The notes beneath the pieces are model-generated. The model was not told the origin of the DNA and made no database searches. It worked only from the letters and a program-made list of their open reading frames with translations. From Bacillaceae bacterium (GTDB lineage Bacteria; Bacillota; Bacilli; Bacillales; Alkalibacillaceae), in assembly GCA_017656265.1 (NCBI GenBank), contig JACDOD010000008.1:1-64000 (forward strand): a stretch of DNA of 64,000 nt, given 5' to 3'. Shown one piece after another: positions 40,779 to 52,246 of this stretch. The translations under genes and the position numbers were made by a program. Within the stretch, counting starts at the first letter, position 1. Every line of letters begins with the position of its first letter.

Positions 40779-41735
40779 CTATTTTTCACTGGGTATCTTT
40801 GAAACAGAAGTTTTCATAGGCTTTTGCTTTGTTAGATTGGTACCGATCACCCCGGCAATAATCAAAGCAGAACCCAGCAGGTGATAAGAATGAACTTGCT
40901 CATCAAGAATCACAACTCCGGCAATGATGGAAATAACAGTCGACAAATTACTGAACACACTCATTTTGGCAGCTGATAATTTGGACAGAACATAATTTGC
41001 AAGAAGGGATGTGATCATCGTGGCAAAGATCCCAAGAAAAGCAACGGCTATTAAAAATTGATGGTTAAGCAAAAGAGAGGCATATTCTGACAGAGTACCG
41101 CTGATAGAACGCTGAATGAGCACAAAGAGGTTAAAAAAGATAAACCCAAAGGTCACCATGATATAAGATAGATGAATCGGTTTATATGATACAGACAGGT
41201 GACGGGCAAGAACGGCGTAGCCGGCAATCGAAATACAAGAAAATAGCAAAAGGATAATGCCTGCAGTGTGGCTGCCGCTGAATTGAATCGAAACGCCATT
41301 CATGATGAAGATATAGAGCACCCCAAAAATAGACAACGCGATAAACATACCTTGAATCATATTTACCTTTTCCTTCAAAAAAATGGCAGCAAAAATTGCC
41401 GTCAGAGCGGGGGAGAAGGCAAGAATGATTCCACCTTCCGCAGATGTCGTAAACTCAAGACCAAAAGCCTGAAACGAAAAAAACAGGGTGGGGTAAAACA
41501 GGGCCAGCAGCAGAATAGGCCATAATTCCCGCATCTTTTTCACTTTGAGAAAGTTCAAGCTTTCTTTAGAAAGCAAAAAAAATACGGAAAGGACCATCCA
41601 TGCAATTGTAAACCGATGACCCAGCGTGTCCATAGGCGTTGTTTCATTCAACGCAATTTTCGTAAACAAAAAGGATAAACCAACAATTGCTGCATTGGCT
41701 AATGCAGCCATATATATCATAACTTTTTGATGCAT
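40779..41735 (-). CDS. EamA/DMT family transporter
   Basis: 10-TM EamA pattern with duplicated halves; RBS GAGGAGG before 41735. Confidence 0.87.
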   Translation of the reverse strand: MHQKVMIYMAALANAAIVGLSFLFTKIALNETTPMDTLGHRFTIAWMVLSVFFLLSKESLNFLKVKKMRELWPILLLALFYPTLFFSFQAFGLEFTTSAEGGIILAFSPALTAIFAAIFLKEKVNMIQGMFIALSIFGVLYIFIMNGVSIQFSGSHTAGIILLLFSCISIAGYAVLARHLSVSYKPIHLSYIMVTFGFIFFNLFVLIQRSISGTLSEYASLLLNHQFLIAVAFLGIFATMITSLLANYVLSKLSAAKMSVFSNLSTVISIIAGVVILDEQVHSYHLLGSALIIAGVIGTNLTKQKPMKTSVSKIPSEK

Positions 41736-41876
41736 CAGTTTTTCCTCCTCTCTCATAAAGAATACAACTAAATTCAAGCCCCATTTAACATCCATTGGTA
41801 TGGAAAGAACTACAACCTGAGTCTTAAATGATGTTATTAAGAAAAAATTTACATTTATTATGCATGAACAGGCATG

Positions 41877-42338
41877 TTACAAATAATGATTATCATATTT
41901 TTCTTTTATTTGTTTTAGTGTTTCATGATCATTTAATCTTTTGGCTTTTTCATATTCTTCAAAATAACCTTCAAACCCGCCAGGACTAAAAATTGTTATG
42001 ACCCTGGCATATTCCCGCAGGCTATGATTAGAAAACTTATGAACCGTCCCTCTGGGAACAAATATTATATCCCCCTGTTGTGCGGTTACGATTCTATCAT
42101 TTAATAAAAAGTCCACTTCACCTTCGATAACATAAAAGGATTCATCTGTATGTTTATGATAATGAGGGGCAGGACCCTTATGCCCGGGATCCATCAAATA
42201 TTCCAGAATGGTATATGCCCCCCTTGTTGTCTCTTTTCCAACCTTTAAAAAGACGGTCATATTAGGTGCTCGAAAAACCCTGTCTCCTTTTGATAGATTC
42301 TTCATAAGTGAATTCATTGAACCTTTATTTGAATACAT
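41877..42338 (-). CDS. Cupin domain protein
   Basis: GPAPHYHKHTDESFYVIEGEVDFLL...GDIIFVPRGTVHKFSN. Confidence 0.87.
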   Translation of the reverse strand: MYSNKGSMNSLMKNLSKGDRVFRAPNMTVFLKVGKETTRGAYTILEYLMDPGHKGPAPHYHKHTDESFYVIEGEVDFLLNDRIVTAQQGDIIFVPRGTVHKFSNHSLREYARVITIFSPGGFEGYFEEYEKAKRLNDHETLKQIKEKYDNHYL

Positions 42339-42351
42339 GGTTCTACCACCT

Positions 42352-42894
42352 TTAAACCATATTTCCTCTTTTGCTTAATGCGTTAGTCACATCAACCAAC
42401 CTGCGTGACAATATCTTTAGACGTTCAATAGCTTCGGAACTCATTAATTGGTTATTTTGGAATAAACTTTGATCGGCTACGTACTGTTCTGACAGTACCA
42501 TGCCAAGCAACCCTCTGACCACAATACGTAAATTATTTAAAGCATTTATTCCGCCTTTTCCTCCGCCTGATACAGCTGCCATCATAACAGGCTTTTCCCG
42601 AAAATAATCTTTATTTAAAAAATCAAGTGCATTTTTCAAGCCACCGCTGATTCCGTTATGATATTCAGGTGTACAAATAAAAAATCCATCAGCTTGATAG
42701 GCATAATCCCGCAGCAATTGCACATTTAGATCTTTGTCCTCACCATCCCCAGAAAATAGGGGTAATGTATGATGGCCAACATCAAAATATAATACTTCTG
42801 CTTCCAAAAACCTTAATTGTTCAGATACAACTTGAGATAAGCCACGTGTATTGGATTCTTTCTTTGGACTTCTTGCTATTACCAAAATTCTCAC
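42352..42894 (-). CDS. NADPH-dependent FMN reductase
   Basis: TPEYHNGISGGLKNALDF. Confidence 0.88.
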   Translation of the reverse strand: MRILVIARSPKKESNTRGLSQVVSEQLRFLEAEVLYFDVGHHTLPLFSGDGEDKDLNVQLLRDYAYQADGFFICTPEYHNGISGGLKNALDFLNKDYFREKPVMMAAVSGGGKGGINALNNLRIVVRGLLGMVLSEQYVADQSLFQNNQLMSSEAIERLKILSRRLVDVTNALSKRGNMV

Positions 42895-43071
42895 AAAGAT
42901 TAACTGATTAAATTTTGTTTATTTTAAATTTGAATTATTTTATTTTGAACTAATTGTATAATTAAATAAATATATTGTCAAGGTACTTAAAATTTTATTT
43001 ATTCAAATTTTAAATAATATTTGGTACAATACGTGTATTGGTAGTAAACATTGCAATTGGGGTGAATAAGA

Positions 43072-43533
43072 ATGGATAAATTGAATGAGGAAATTTATCA
43101 ATCTTTACATGTTCTGCGTGTTCTTGCAAGGGCATATAACAGTGTCACTGAACATTCGTATCGTTCAAGCAAATCTTTTGGTCTAAAACCAAATGAATTT
43201 GCCATTTTAGAACTCTTATATCATAAAGGACCTCAACAACCAAAAGAAATATCGGATCAACTTCTTTTGGTAGGAGGAGGCGTCACCTATGTACTAAATA
43301 AGCTTGAGAATAATGGGTTGATTGAACGTACTATGTCAAAATCAGACCGTCGGAAGTTTATTGCTTCTTTGACTGAAAAAGGACTAAACCTGATGGAGGA
43401 AATTTTTCCAGTGCATGCAGAAAATATACACAGGGCACTAAGCGGATTAAACACAGAGGAAAAAGATAAAATAATTGTACTGTTAAAGAAGTTGGGAATG
43501 ACGGCAAGAGATTTATTGGAAAAACATTCATAA
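43072..43533 (+). CDS. MarR family regulator
   Basis: winged HTH GGVTYVLNKLENNGLIERTMSKSDRRKFIASLTEKG. Confidence 0.92.
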   Translation: MDKLNEEIYQSLHVLRVLARAYNSVTEHSYRSSKSFGLKPNEFAILELLYHKGPQQPKEISDQLLLVGGGVTYVLNKLENNGLIERTMSKSDRRKFIASLTEKGLNLMEEIFPVHAENIHRALSGLNTEEKDKIIVLLKKLGMTARDLLEKHS

Positions 43534-43557
43534 AATTCTTACATCATATAGTAAATC

Positions 43558-43590
43558 CCCACACTGCGGATGGCAGTGTGGGGGCTTTTT
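43558..43590 (+). terminator. Intrinsic terminator
   Basis: CCCACACTGC...GCAGTGTGGGGGCTTTTT. Confidence 0.85.
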
Positions 43591-43621
43591 CATCGTATGA
43601 AACAGAATAAATACTTTGAAA

Positions 43622-44827
43622 TTAACCAATATCTGATGAAACCAGAGGGATCTCATGTTTATCTTGTATTCCTAAAATCACAATGAGCAGTACAGCAACA
43701 TTGGCAAAACCGCATACCACCCCTAACCAGACAAAATTGGAAGCGGATAATACAAAAGATGCCGCAAGCGTAAACAATCCCGATCCTAAATACATGGCCG
43801 AACTGTTCAAAGCCATAATGGTTCCTCGGCTGTTCGGCTCCAATTCCGAAATAATCGTTGTAATAGCGGACTGTCCGACACCATAAAATGCCGCCCATAT
43901 CACGTGCAGCACAATTACATAGGGCAAACTGTCCATCATAGCAAGCATAGATACGGATATAGCAACGAAGATCACAGCAACAAACATCACCTTTTTCTTG
44001 CCTGCTTTATCTGAGAGTCGCCCGCCCAGCACACTTCCTAATACGCTACCTGCACCGGCAAACATCAGTATTAACCCAATCTGGCCGGTTCCAAGCTGAA
44101 ACTTCAGATGATAAAATACTCCTGTGTTAACAAACATCCCCTGCAGCGCGCCATAATATAGCAGAGTTGCCAGTAATGCTAGAAACACAGCATGTACTGA
44201 AAATGCCTGTTTGATTTGCTTACTGATAACCGGTGTATCATGACTCGGATCCTTTTCTTGATCTACTTTAACAGCTTTCATCATGAACAAGGTCACTACG
44301 GTTAATACTCCAATTATCCAAAACGCCCAGCGCCAGCTTAGCCATTCCGCTACAAAACCTCCTATCGGTACCCCAATGATCGATGATGCAATCAGAGCAC
44401 CTGTCACAATCCCAATAGCCTTTCCCCGTTCCTCATACGAATAATGGTCCCCAACAATGGCAAAGGCTACTGGCTCAATCATCCCTGCGCCTATTCCAGC
44501 AAAAACCCGAAATACGATCAAAGTCCAAAAATTGCTGGCTATTCCTGTTAACGCAGTTGCAGCACCAAACACGATTAATCCAGCAATCAAAACCTTTTTT
44601 CTTCCTATGCGATCTGAAAAGGAGCCAAATATAGGGGAGAAAACAGCATATACAACGGCATATGCTGTGACTAAAAGCCCCCCTAAGTCAACGTCCATTT
44701 GAACTTCCTTTACGATGTCCGGTATAAGGGGAATGGTGACAATTAAATCAAAGCCGACTAAAAACGAACACATTGCCATCATAAATAATAATCTTCTTTT
44801 ATTAGTTTGATTGTTCAACGAATACAC
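43622..44827 (-). CDS. MFS multidrug-type transporter
   Basis: GSFSDRIGRKKVL motif, 12 TM. Confidence 0.88.
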   Translation of the reverse strand: MYSLNNQTNKRRLLFMMAMCSFLVGFDLIVTIPLIPDIVKEVQMDVDLGGLLVTAYAVVYAVFSPIFGSFSDRIGRKKVLIAGLIVFGAATALTGIASNFWTLIVFRVFAGIGAGMIEPVAFAIVGDHYSYEERGKAIGIVTGALIASSIIGVPIGGFVAEWLSWRWAFWIIGVLTVVTLFMMKAVKVDQEKDPSHDTPVISKQIKQAFSVHAVFLALLATLLYYGALQGMFVNTGVFYHLKFQLGTGQIGLILMFAGAGSVLGSVLGGRLSDKAGKKKVMFVAVIFVAISVSMLAMMDSLPYVIVLHVIWAAFYGVGQSAITTIISELEPNSRGTIMALNSSAMYLGSGLFTLAASFVLSASNFVWLGVVCGFANVAVLLIVILGIQDKHEIPLVSSDIG

Positions 44828-45199
44828 CTACTTTTGATGATCATGAAATTCATTCATTTTTTGTTCTAAACGTTCCTTAACCTGCTTCAGATGATAGATC
44901 TGGGAATTGATTTCATCTAACTTCTCTTCATAAGTCTGGAAAAGCTCTTCACAAAATTGCTCGTGTTCAGCATTTTGATTTCCATATTTACAATCTATAA
45001 TCTCCTTTATTTGATCTGTATTTAATCCTAAACCTAAAAAGAGTTGAATCGTCTTAACCCTCTGAACCATAGAGTTTTCAAAACTCCTGTATCCGTTCTC
45101 CTGTCTTTCTGATAAAATCAACCCTTTTTGTTCGTAATGTCTTAATGAACGAACACTCGCCCCCGTTAGCCGGGACAACTCACCGATTCTCACCACCAA
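44828..45199 (-). CDS. MerR family regulator
   Basis: RIGELSRLTGASVRSLRHYEQKGLI. Confidence 0.92.
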   Translation of the reverse strand: MVVRIGELSRLTGASVRSLRHYEQKGLILSERQENGYRSFENSMVQRVKTIQLFLGLGLNTDQIKEIIDCKYGNQNAEHEQFCEELFQTYEEKLDEINSQIYHLKQVKERLEQKMNEFHDHQK

Positions 45200-45226
45200 T
45201 CACCTCCAGAAATATAATCATGGGTT

Positions 45227-45258
45227 ATTGTAAAGCATGACACTAATGTCAGGGTCAA
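45227..45258 (-). promoter_or_regulatory. MerR-type promoter with 20-bp spacer and embedded palindrome
   Basis: Antisense TTGACC-CTGACATTAGTGTCATGCTT-TACAAT; palindrome TGACA-TTAG-TGTCA. Confidence 0.7.
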
Positions 45259-45352
45259 TAAAAAAATAGGAATCCAGCGATTTTTAAAAGCATTTATTCA
45301 AACAAAAAGAGACACCCATTATGGAGTTTCGGTCATTTATAAACTATACATT

Positions 45353-45829
45353 CTAGTATAGTCCTCTCCCTATTAAGTTGGCTGACACTGGTTCATAACC
45401 AAGTTCTCTGGCCCAGATGGATAATTGTCCTGTATGATGAATTTCATGGGCAATCATATGTTCCAAAACTTCCTTGCCCTTGCATGGGATAACTTTGCCG
45501 CTTCGGGTTTTAAAAATGACTTCCTTTTGTAATACATCTTGACTCATGCTGTCTATAAACTCAGATACTTTCTCATTTTCCCGATCAGACCATTCCCTCA
45601 ATTTTTTCAAATCTTTATAGTTATCGAAGTCATACCGGATTTCTTCCTCAGACTTTAACCGTGAAACCCATCGCTGTTCCACATCCACAATATGGAATAA
45701 CGTTCTAAGTATGCTTTTCATTCCTCCAGATCGTTCTTGTAATAATTCTTCTTCAGAAAACTGCTTGCACCATTCAAACCATTCATTTCTTTTTTGCCAA
45801 TTGTACTCAAATAACTTTTTCACCTTCAT
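45353..45829 (-). CDS. DinB family protein
   Basis: HIVDVEQRW and HEIHHTGQLSIW metal-binding motifs. Confidence 0.88.
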   Translation of the reverse strand: MKVKKLFEYNWQKRNEWFEWCKQFSEEELLQERSGGMKSILRTLFHIVDVEQRWVSRLKSEEEIRYDFDNYKDLKKLREWSDRENEKVSEFIDSMSQDVLQKEVIFKTRSGKVIPCKGKEVLEHMIAHEIHHTGQLSIWARELGYEPVSANLIGRGLY

Positions 45830-45989
45830 TCCCCCTTTGGATCTGTTGTAACCATCCTAACAGGAAGACTTCGTTTAGTAAATGTGGTGAATGATACTCT
45901 TTCAGACTAAAGTACGAGACATCTCCCGGGCAACTGGCATTTTGTATGATTAACTTTCATTTGTAACTGGAGATGGTCCCGGGCGCAGC

Positions 45990-46964
45990 CTATCCCTGTT
46001 CATCAAAAATAAAATCCTCATCACTTAAGGGCTCAACAATGGCTTTCTGGTAACCGGTCCCTTTCATGCTGAAAAAGTCATGGGATTTGGTTTTCGTATT
46101 CAGCCCGTTTAATACAATAGGGTTGATTTCCTCATCTTCAAAATAAGGATCGAAACCCAGGTTCATCAGTGCCTTATTGGCATTATATCTGACAAACTTT
46201 TTCACATCATGACTCAACTGAACAGGGTCATAAAGCACCGATGTATACTTTAGTTCATTTTCATACAGTTTGAAGAGGAAGTCATAAACAAATGTTTTCA
46301 GTTCTTCTTTCCTCTGATCATTCTGCCGCTGGTAAATTTCCTGTGCTAGCATACCGACATAAACCCCGTGAATGGCTTCATCCCGTATAATCAAGTTAAT
46401 GATTTCCCCGCTTTGCATCAGTTTTCCCTGTCCATAGAAATAAAGGGGATAATAAAATCCGCTGTAAAACAGAAAACTTTCCAGAAACACCGATGCCACC
46501 ATGGCCCTGTATAAAGAGCTATCATCACCACCCTTAATATGTTCATAAATCTCTGTGATCCACCTGGCTTTGTTCTGGAGAAATTTATTATATTTCACCC
46601 ATTCAAACACTTCATCAATTTCTTCCTTTGTAGCCAGGGTCATAAAGATATTGGAATAAGACTTGGCATGAACAGCGTTTTCCATCATACCCATGAAGTT
46701 GAGAACAGCTTTCCGCTGATGTCCTTTGACATGCATGGCAATTCGGGGCATTCCGACATTTCCTTGCTCTGTATCCAGCAGTGTTAATCCTCCCAGAACT
46801 TTTTTATAGGTTTCCTTCTCTGCCCTGGATAGTTGTTTCCATGTTAACAAATCCCCATTTAAGCTCACTTCTTCCGGCAACCAAAATTGCTTTACATTTT
46901 GCTGGTAAAACATCTGGGTGAAGTCATCTTCAGGCCTGGACCAGTCTGCAGCAGTGTACACCAT
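45990..46964 (-). CDS. nrdF: Class Ib ribonucleotide reductase beta subunit
   Basis: [15 protein letters not shown] and [21 protein letters not shown] before 46964. Confidence 0.93.
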   Translation of the reverse strand: MVYTAADWSRPEDDFTQMFYQQNVKQFWLPEEVSLNGDLLTWKQLSRAEKETYKKVLGGLTLLDTEQGNVGMPRIAMHVKGHQRKAVLNFMGMMENAVHAKSYSNIFMTLATKEEIDEVFEWVKYNKFLQNKARWITEIYEHIKGGDDSSLYRAMVASVFLESFLFYSGFYYPLYFYGQGKLMQSGEIINLIIRDEAIHGVYVGMLAQEIYQRQNDQRKEELKTFVYDFLFKLYENELKYTSVLYDPVQLSHDVKKFVRYNANKALMNLGFDPYFEDEEINPIVLNGLNTKTKSHDFFSMKGTGYQKAIVEPLSDEDFIFDEQG

Positions 46965-46981
46965 ATCAATGTCTCCTTTCT

Positions 46982-49081
46982 TTAAACGACACAACTTAAA
47001 CATTCTTCCCTTGTGGTATCTTTCGTACGGGCATAATACAGGGTTTTGATTCCCTTATGATGGGCATACAGGTCGATTCGGTTTAAGTCTCTCGTTGTCA
47101 TCGTATCTTTCAAAAACAGGGTGAATGATATGCCCTGATCCACATGTCTCTGTATAGCAGAAATAAGGTCAATCACTTTAAACATGTCCATGTTATAAGC
47201 TTCTTTATAGTAGAACCAGGTTTCTTCATTCAGATAAGGCATAGGATAATAGGTTTTGGAGTTTCCATACGTTCTCTCTTCAATTTTTTCCATAACCGGC
47301 ATCACCGAAGCAGTAGCGGACTGAACGTAACTAATGGACCCTGTCGGGGCGATCGCTAACCGATGACTGTGATAGAGCCCGTGTTTCTGAACCTTTTCCT
47401 TCAGGGTTCTCCAGTCTTCTCTGGTCGGGACCTCCATTCCTTCAAAAAGCTTTTGCACTTTTTCTGTTTTTGGCAGAAAATCTTCGTTAACATATTGGTC
47501 AAAATACTTCCCTGATTGATAATCCGATTCCTCAAAGCCAAAAAACGTTGATTCCCTGTCTCTGGCCAGTTCCATAGAGCGCTCCAGGGAATAATAGTTC
47601 ACCATCATAAAAAATGTACTGGCAAAGTCTTTTGCTTCTTTACTTTCATAAGGAATTTTATTCTTTGCCAGATAACCGTGCAGGTTCATCGCTCCGAGCC
47701 CAACACTTCTCATCAGCCGATTAGCTTTTTTCACCCCTGGCGCATTTTGAATATTGGACTTTGCGGAAACAGCAGTTAAGGCATCCATGGCATTCTTAAC
47801 CGTTTCTTTAATGGAACGGTTTGCCATCACATTAGCAATATTCAGCGAACCCAGGTTGCAGGAAATATCCTGTCCGATGATGTCATCTTCTCCATAATCC
47901 GTATATTCTGAAACGATGGAAGGCTGTAAAATTTCGGTACACAGGTTTGAAAATTTAACTTTAGATACATTGTTTACCGCATGGGCTCTGTTGACATTGT
48001 CCTGAAACATCAAATACGGATACCCGGACTCGTAGCGGAGCATCGCCATTTTTTGCAGCAGTTTCCTGGCATTCATTCGTTCTTTTTTAACGTTGGGGTT
48101 TTCCACAAGCTCGTCGTACATGTCATTCATATCCATTTCATCAAGGTGCTTGCCATATTCTTTATAGACGGAGTAAGGATAGAACACATACATGTCTAAA
48201 TCCTGACGGGCCAGATCAATAAATTTATCCGGTATTACAACCCCTATGGATAAAGTTTTGACCCTTACATCTTCATCGGCTGAAATCTTTTTAGTGTCCA
48301 AAAAGTCATGGATATCAGCGTGAAATACATTAAGGTAAGCAGCCCCAGATCCCTGTCTCTGTCCCATCTGATCCGCATATCTCAAAGCATGATCCAAAAG
48401 TTTCATCACCCCTACCACACCCTTGGTGGCGTTTTCGATTCCTTTGATCGGTTCCCCTTTGGCTCGTATTTTTGACAGATTTAACGCAACACCGCCGCCA
48501 ATCTTAGACAGTTGCATTGCCGTATCGATAGCTTTGGAAATATCATTTAACGAATCGTTTACTTCAATTAAAAAGCAGCTGACAAGCTCCCCCCGCCTCT
48601 TTCTTCCGGCATTAAGAAAAGTAGGAGTTGCCGGCTGGTATTCCTGGTTGATCAGCATGTTGACAAATTTTTTCGCCTTACTGAAATCACCATCAGCCAG
48701 GTATAAAGCCACAATGGCGACCCGGTCTTCATAACGTTCCAGAATTTTTTTGTTATCATTTGTCTTTAAAGCATAATCGTTATAAAATTTGAAAGCGCTC
48801 ATAAAGGAAGGAAAACGAAACTTTTTTTGGTAAGCTAAATCAAAAATATGCTCAATTTCTTCAAATGTATATTTGTTTAAACATTCTTCTTCGTAGTAAT
48901 CATTTTCCAGCAAATAATCCAGCTTTTCTTTTAGGTCATGGAAAAAGACCGTATTCTGATTCACATAATCTACAAAATACCGATAAACGGCTTCCCTGTC
49001 TTTATGTAATTGATAGGTCCCTTTTTCCTGTGTTACAACTTCATGATTTAATCGAATCCACTCAGGAACTTTGTTTGACAA
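46982..49081 (-). CDS. nrdE: Class Ib ribonucleotide reductase alpha subunit
   Basis: [29 protein letters not shown]-terminal CLSCVV; likely TTG start at 49081 with GGGGG RBS. Confidence 0.93.
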   Translation of the reverse strand: MSNKVPEWIRLNHEVVTQEKGTYQLHKDREAVYRYFVDYVNQNTVFFHDLKEKLDYLLENDYYEEECLNKYTFEEIEHIFDLAYQKKFRFPSFMSAFKFYNDYALKTNDNKKILERYEDRVAIVALYLADGDFSKAKKFVNMLINQEYQPATPTFLNAGRKRRGELVSCFLIEVNDSLNDISKAIDTAMQLSKIGGGVALNLSKIRAKGEPIKGIENATKGVVGVMKLLDHALRYADQMGQRQGSGAAYLNVFHADIHDFLDTKKISADEDVRVKTLSIGVVIPDKFIDLARQDLDMYVFYPYSVYKEYGKHLDEMDMNDMYDELVENPNVKKERMNARKLLQKMAMLRYESGYPYLMFQDNVNRAHAVNNVSKVKFSNLCTEILQPSIVSEYTDYGEDDIIGQDISCNLGSLNIANVMANRSIKETVKNAMDALTAVSAKSNIQNAPGVKKANRLMRSVGLGAMNLHGYLAKNKIPYESKEAKDFASTFFMMVNYYSLERSMELARDRESTFFGFEESDYQSGKYFDQYVNEDFLPKTEKVQKLFEGMEVPTREDWRTLKEKVQKHGLYHSHRLAIAPTGSISYVQSATASVMPVMEKIEERTYGNSKTYYPMPYLNEETWFYYKEAYNMDMFKVIDLISAIQRHVDQGISFTLFLKDTMTTRDLNRIDLYAHHKGIKTLYYARTKDTTREECLSCVV

Positions 49082-49430
49082 TTTGATATACCCCCTGTTG
49101 AAAAATCTCAATATCTCTGTTTGTGCCCGCAAGTTCAAATTTATGTATAACAGGAACATGATATTGACTGGCAATTCGGTCAGCGCATTTGCCAAAATTG
49201 CTTCCCCATACACGATTTCCGCTGGCGGCTACCCCTACTAAATAATGAAAGTTATTCTTTAAAAATTGGTCAGTGGTTTCCGGAACCTGTCCAAATCCTG
49301 TTGTATATGAAACCAGCACAAATGGTTCTTTCACAGTCAGACCCTCCTGGATTTTCTGGCACCGGAATCCCCTTAATTTATGTACAAATCGCTCTACATT
49401 ATAGGTCCGGGTATCATAGATTATGAGCAA
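49062..49430 (-). CDS. nrdI: Flavodoxin-like NrdI
   Basis: YDTRTYNVERFV, VGVAASGNRVWGSNFGKCAD; overlaps nrdE start. Confidence 0.88.
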   Translation of the reverse strand: MLIIYDTRTYNVERFVHKLRGFRCQKIQEGLTVKEPFVLVSYTTGFGQVPETTDQFLKNNFHYLVGVAASGNRVWGSNFGKCADRIASQYHVPVIHKFELAGTNRDIEIFQQGVYQIVKQSS

Positions 49431-49492
49431 AATGTATCCTCCTTTCCCTCAAGACAACATGACTTGTCCATCCATTTTTTGCCCAAAATAAA

Positions 49493-49530
49493 ATGCCTTG
49501 ATTTCCTTCTCGGGAAACCAAGGCATAAAA
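49493..49530 (-). terminator. Intrinsic terminator between cobalamin riboswitch and nrdI
   Basis: Antisense ATGCCTTGGTTTCC...GGAAATCAAGGCATTTTATTTT. Confidence 0.8.
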
Positions 49531-49599
49531 TAGCGTACAGGGAGCTAAAAGGATAAACTGCGCCCACTTATTTTATTGCCTATTCCTTAGACCCGAAGG

Positions 49600-49790
49600 A
49601 AATCAGCTAACGTCCCATCAGGCAGGTCTCCTGGCTTATGGTCATCGCTTCCTGAACCTTCCCATCTTCGGTTCGAAGACAGTGGATTTTCAGGTCGCTC
49701 CCAATTACAGTGGCGGGTCCGCGCCGGATTTTCACCGGACTTCCCTTTTCAGCGAACAACGAATTGCTCACACCTGATTGCTAGTTTATT
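49600..49790 (-). promoter_or_regulatory. Cobalamin (AdoCbl) riboswitch
   Basis: Antisense GGTGAAAATCCGGCGCGGACCCGCCACTGTAA (B12-box region) and AAGCCAGGAGACCTGCCTGATGGGAC. Confidence 0.92.
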
Positions 49791-49892
49791 CAATTTTAGT
49801 TAGCCTTTATGTTATAGCAAATATGGATGACCGTCAACTTTTATTGTGAAAAGCAGAACTTTTTCCCCATTTATCCCTTGAACCTGGCATCT

Positions 49893-51068
49893 CTACTCCA
49901 ACTCAACAGATTCTTTTGCAGCGGTTAGTGTATCTTTATTTCTTTTGAATAGGTGATATACACCAATGGTCAGCATTGGAATGGCATATACTGCAATCAT
50001 CCCATATGCCATCCAGGTATATCCTTTGGCGATTAGGTTGATAATGCCCACCTGAGCGAAAATCACTGCTAGGACAAGAGCTCCGACTGCAATCATTCCG
50101 CTTTGCCCCTTCGTTAAGTGGCTGTTTGATTTTTCCTCCATATGATGATTAACCCGTTCAATGAAGGCATGGATCATACCCGTAGCTGTTTCGATCAGGG
50201 TCCAGCCTACCACAATTCCAAACAGAACCACAACCCAGCTCCCGGCAATGCCATCCAGCATGACTAGCCATGGCACAGATGCACCCAATACTTCTTCAGA
50301 CGGATAAAAGCCAAGAATCGCAACATATGTTAAAAACCATGGTACGGTCATAAGAATACCGGCAACAATTCCTGAAATAACCGATTCTTTCCGTGTTTTT
50401 TGCCTTCTGACGGTAAATAATGCAGCCGGGTAGACGGCGAGGTTATACCCTACATAAAGAATTCCGCTCCACAGTACTGCTAAAATACTTACGTTTCCAT
50501 CAATGAAACTGGTATTTCCTGAAGAAAGCACTTCCTTCGCATCACCCCAGGTAGCACTAATGACAATAACACCGAAAATAACATATCCTGCAAATAGTGC
50601 CATAGTTCCGATTGTCTTAAATCGTTCAATCAAGCCGACCCCATAGAAGTTTAACAATCCTACAATCAAGGTAATGCCCAGTACACCAACCCAGTAATTA
50701 AGCCCCAGCGTGTTATTCAGTATTTCCCCGGTAGCTGAAGCCATTACCGCAATGATTAAGACAGCCAGAAGCAGATAAATCATATCGTATAAGAACCACG
50801 CTTTCCCGATTAAGTGCTTTAATAGGCTGCGATAATCATACGCCTTAAACATGCGGGCTAACTCAAATGACAAAATGGCCATGATGGTAAAGCCAATAAA
50901 AATTCCGATACCGCCAAACCAGCCTAACGCTCCATATTTGGCTCCATATTCGACAATTTCCCGGCCGGTGGCAAACCCTCCTCCAATTAAGACGGACTGG
51001 AGGATGATTCCGGGAAGGATATACCTTCCAAAGGCTCCATCAAAAAACGAATGACTTTTACTTTTCAA
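49893..51068 (-). CDS. YkvI-like integral membrane transporter
   Basis: IGGGFATGREIVEYGAKYGALGWFGG, 10+ TM. Confidence 0.78.
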   Translation of the reverse strand: MKSKSHSFFDGAFGRYILPGIILQSVLIGGGFATGREIVEYGAKYGALGWFGGIGIFIGFTIMAILSFELARMFKAYDYRSLLKHLIGKAWFLYDMIYLLLAVLIIAVMASATGEILNNTLGLNYWVGVLGITLIVGLLNFYGVGLIERFKTIGTMALFAGYVIFGVIVISATWGDAKEVLSSGNTSFIDGNVSILAVLWSGILYVGYNLAVYPAALFTVRRQKTRKESVISGIVAGILMTVPWFLTYVAILGFYPSEEVLGASVPWLVMLDGIAGSWVVVLFGIVVGWTLIETATGMIHAFIERVNHHMEEKSNSHLTKGQSGMIAVGALVLAVIFAQVGIINLIAKGYTWMAYGMIAVYAIPMLTIGVYHLFKRNKDTLTAAKESVELE

Positions 51069-51091
51069 AAAATCTCCTCCCTTAAACTTTT

Positions 51092-52246
51092 TTATATGGA
51101 ATTTTTCTTGATGCTGTCAGCAGTAAATTCTTGTTTATTTATTCTAAACTTAACTAGACGCGAACGATCAATTTTGTAACCAATTCCCGGTTTTTTCGGG
51201 ACGGTAATCTTTCCATTCTGAACAACCACTTCAGGCTCAATGATGTCTTCTTCCCAGTACCTGGATGATCCAGCCGTATCCCCTGGAAGGACAAAATTGT
51301 CCAGCGCAGTTAAAGCGATATTATGGGCTCTTCCTACACCTGCTTCCAACATGCCGCCGCACCAGACAAGAATTCCATGCTCCTTGCAGAAATCATGAAT
51401 TTTTTTCGATTCAGTCAAACCGCCAACTCGGCCGATCTTGATGTTAATGATTTTACAGCTCCCAAGTTCAATAGCATTTTTGGCATCTTCACAAGAATGG
51501 ATGCTCTCGTCCAGACATACAGGGGTTTCGATCTCTTTTTGCAGTTTGGCGTGCTGAATAATATCATCATGGGCCAGGGGCTGTTCAATCATCATTAGAT
51601 TAAATTCGTCAAGCTTTTTCAGATGATCGATATCCTGTATGGTATAGGCCGAATTTGCATCGACCATTAGAGGAATATCGGGAAACTTTTGACGCACCTT
51701 TTTCACCACGTCAATATCCCAGCCTGGCTTGATTTTTAATTTGATTCGCTTATATCCTTCATCTACATGTTTTCCTATGACAGTCAGAAGATCTTCAACG
51801 GTCGGCTGGATGCCAATACTGATGCCAACGTCGATTTCTTTTTTTGTTCCGCCGAGTGCATCTGCAAGTGGAATTTGCATTCGTCTGGCATACAAATCCC
51901 AGACGGCTCCTTCCAGTGCCGATTTAGCCATCTGATTCCGGCGGATCGGCGAAAAGATCTTTGTAACGTCATCAGGATGGTGAATATCGTGTTCAAACAA
52001 AAGGGGAATTAAAAAATCAGCCATCACATGCTCGTTCGTTTTGACAGTTTCCTCACTATACCAGGGGCTGGAAAAAGCTACGGATTCGCCAAAACCCTGA
52101 TTCCCCTCGCCGTCATCAATCTCAACAATAAAGAAATCTTTGTCCTGAAACGTTCCAAAGCTGGTACTGAAGGGGGATTTTAATGTCATTCTCAATTGAT
52201 GCAATGTAATTTTTCCTATTGGGATTGTCTGTGCTGAATTACTCAT
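51092..52246 (-). CDS. Enolase-superfamily N-succinylamino acid racemase / o-succinylbenzoate synthase-like (MenC-type)
   Basis: [51 protein letters not shown] 52246 with AAGGAGG. Confidence 0.87.
   Translation of the reverse strand: MSNSAQTIPIGKITLHQLRMTLKSPFSTSFGTFQDKDFFIVEIDDGEGNQGFGESVAFSSPWYSEETVKTNEHVMADFLIPLLFEHDIHHPDDVTKIFSPIRRNQMAKSALEGAVWDLYARRMQIPLADALGGTKKEIDVGISIGIQPTVEDLLTVIGKHVDEGYKRIKLKIKPGWDIDVVKKVRQKFPDIPLMVDANSAYTIQDIDHLKKLDEFNLMMIEQPLAHDDIIQHAKLQKEIETPVCLDESIHSCEDAKNAIELGSCKIINIKIGRVGGLTESKKIHDFCKEHGILVWCGGMLEAGVGRAHNIALTALDNFVLPGDTAGSSRYWEEDIIEPEVVVQNGKITVPKKPGIGYKIDRSRLVKFRINKQEFTADSIKKNSI

Noticed and set aside
41881-41900. Fur-box-like ATAATGATTATCAT at the end of the cupin gene
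   Set aside because: It encodes the C-terminal residues YDNHYL of the cupin and is not in a promoter position
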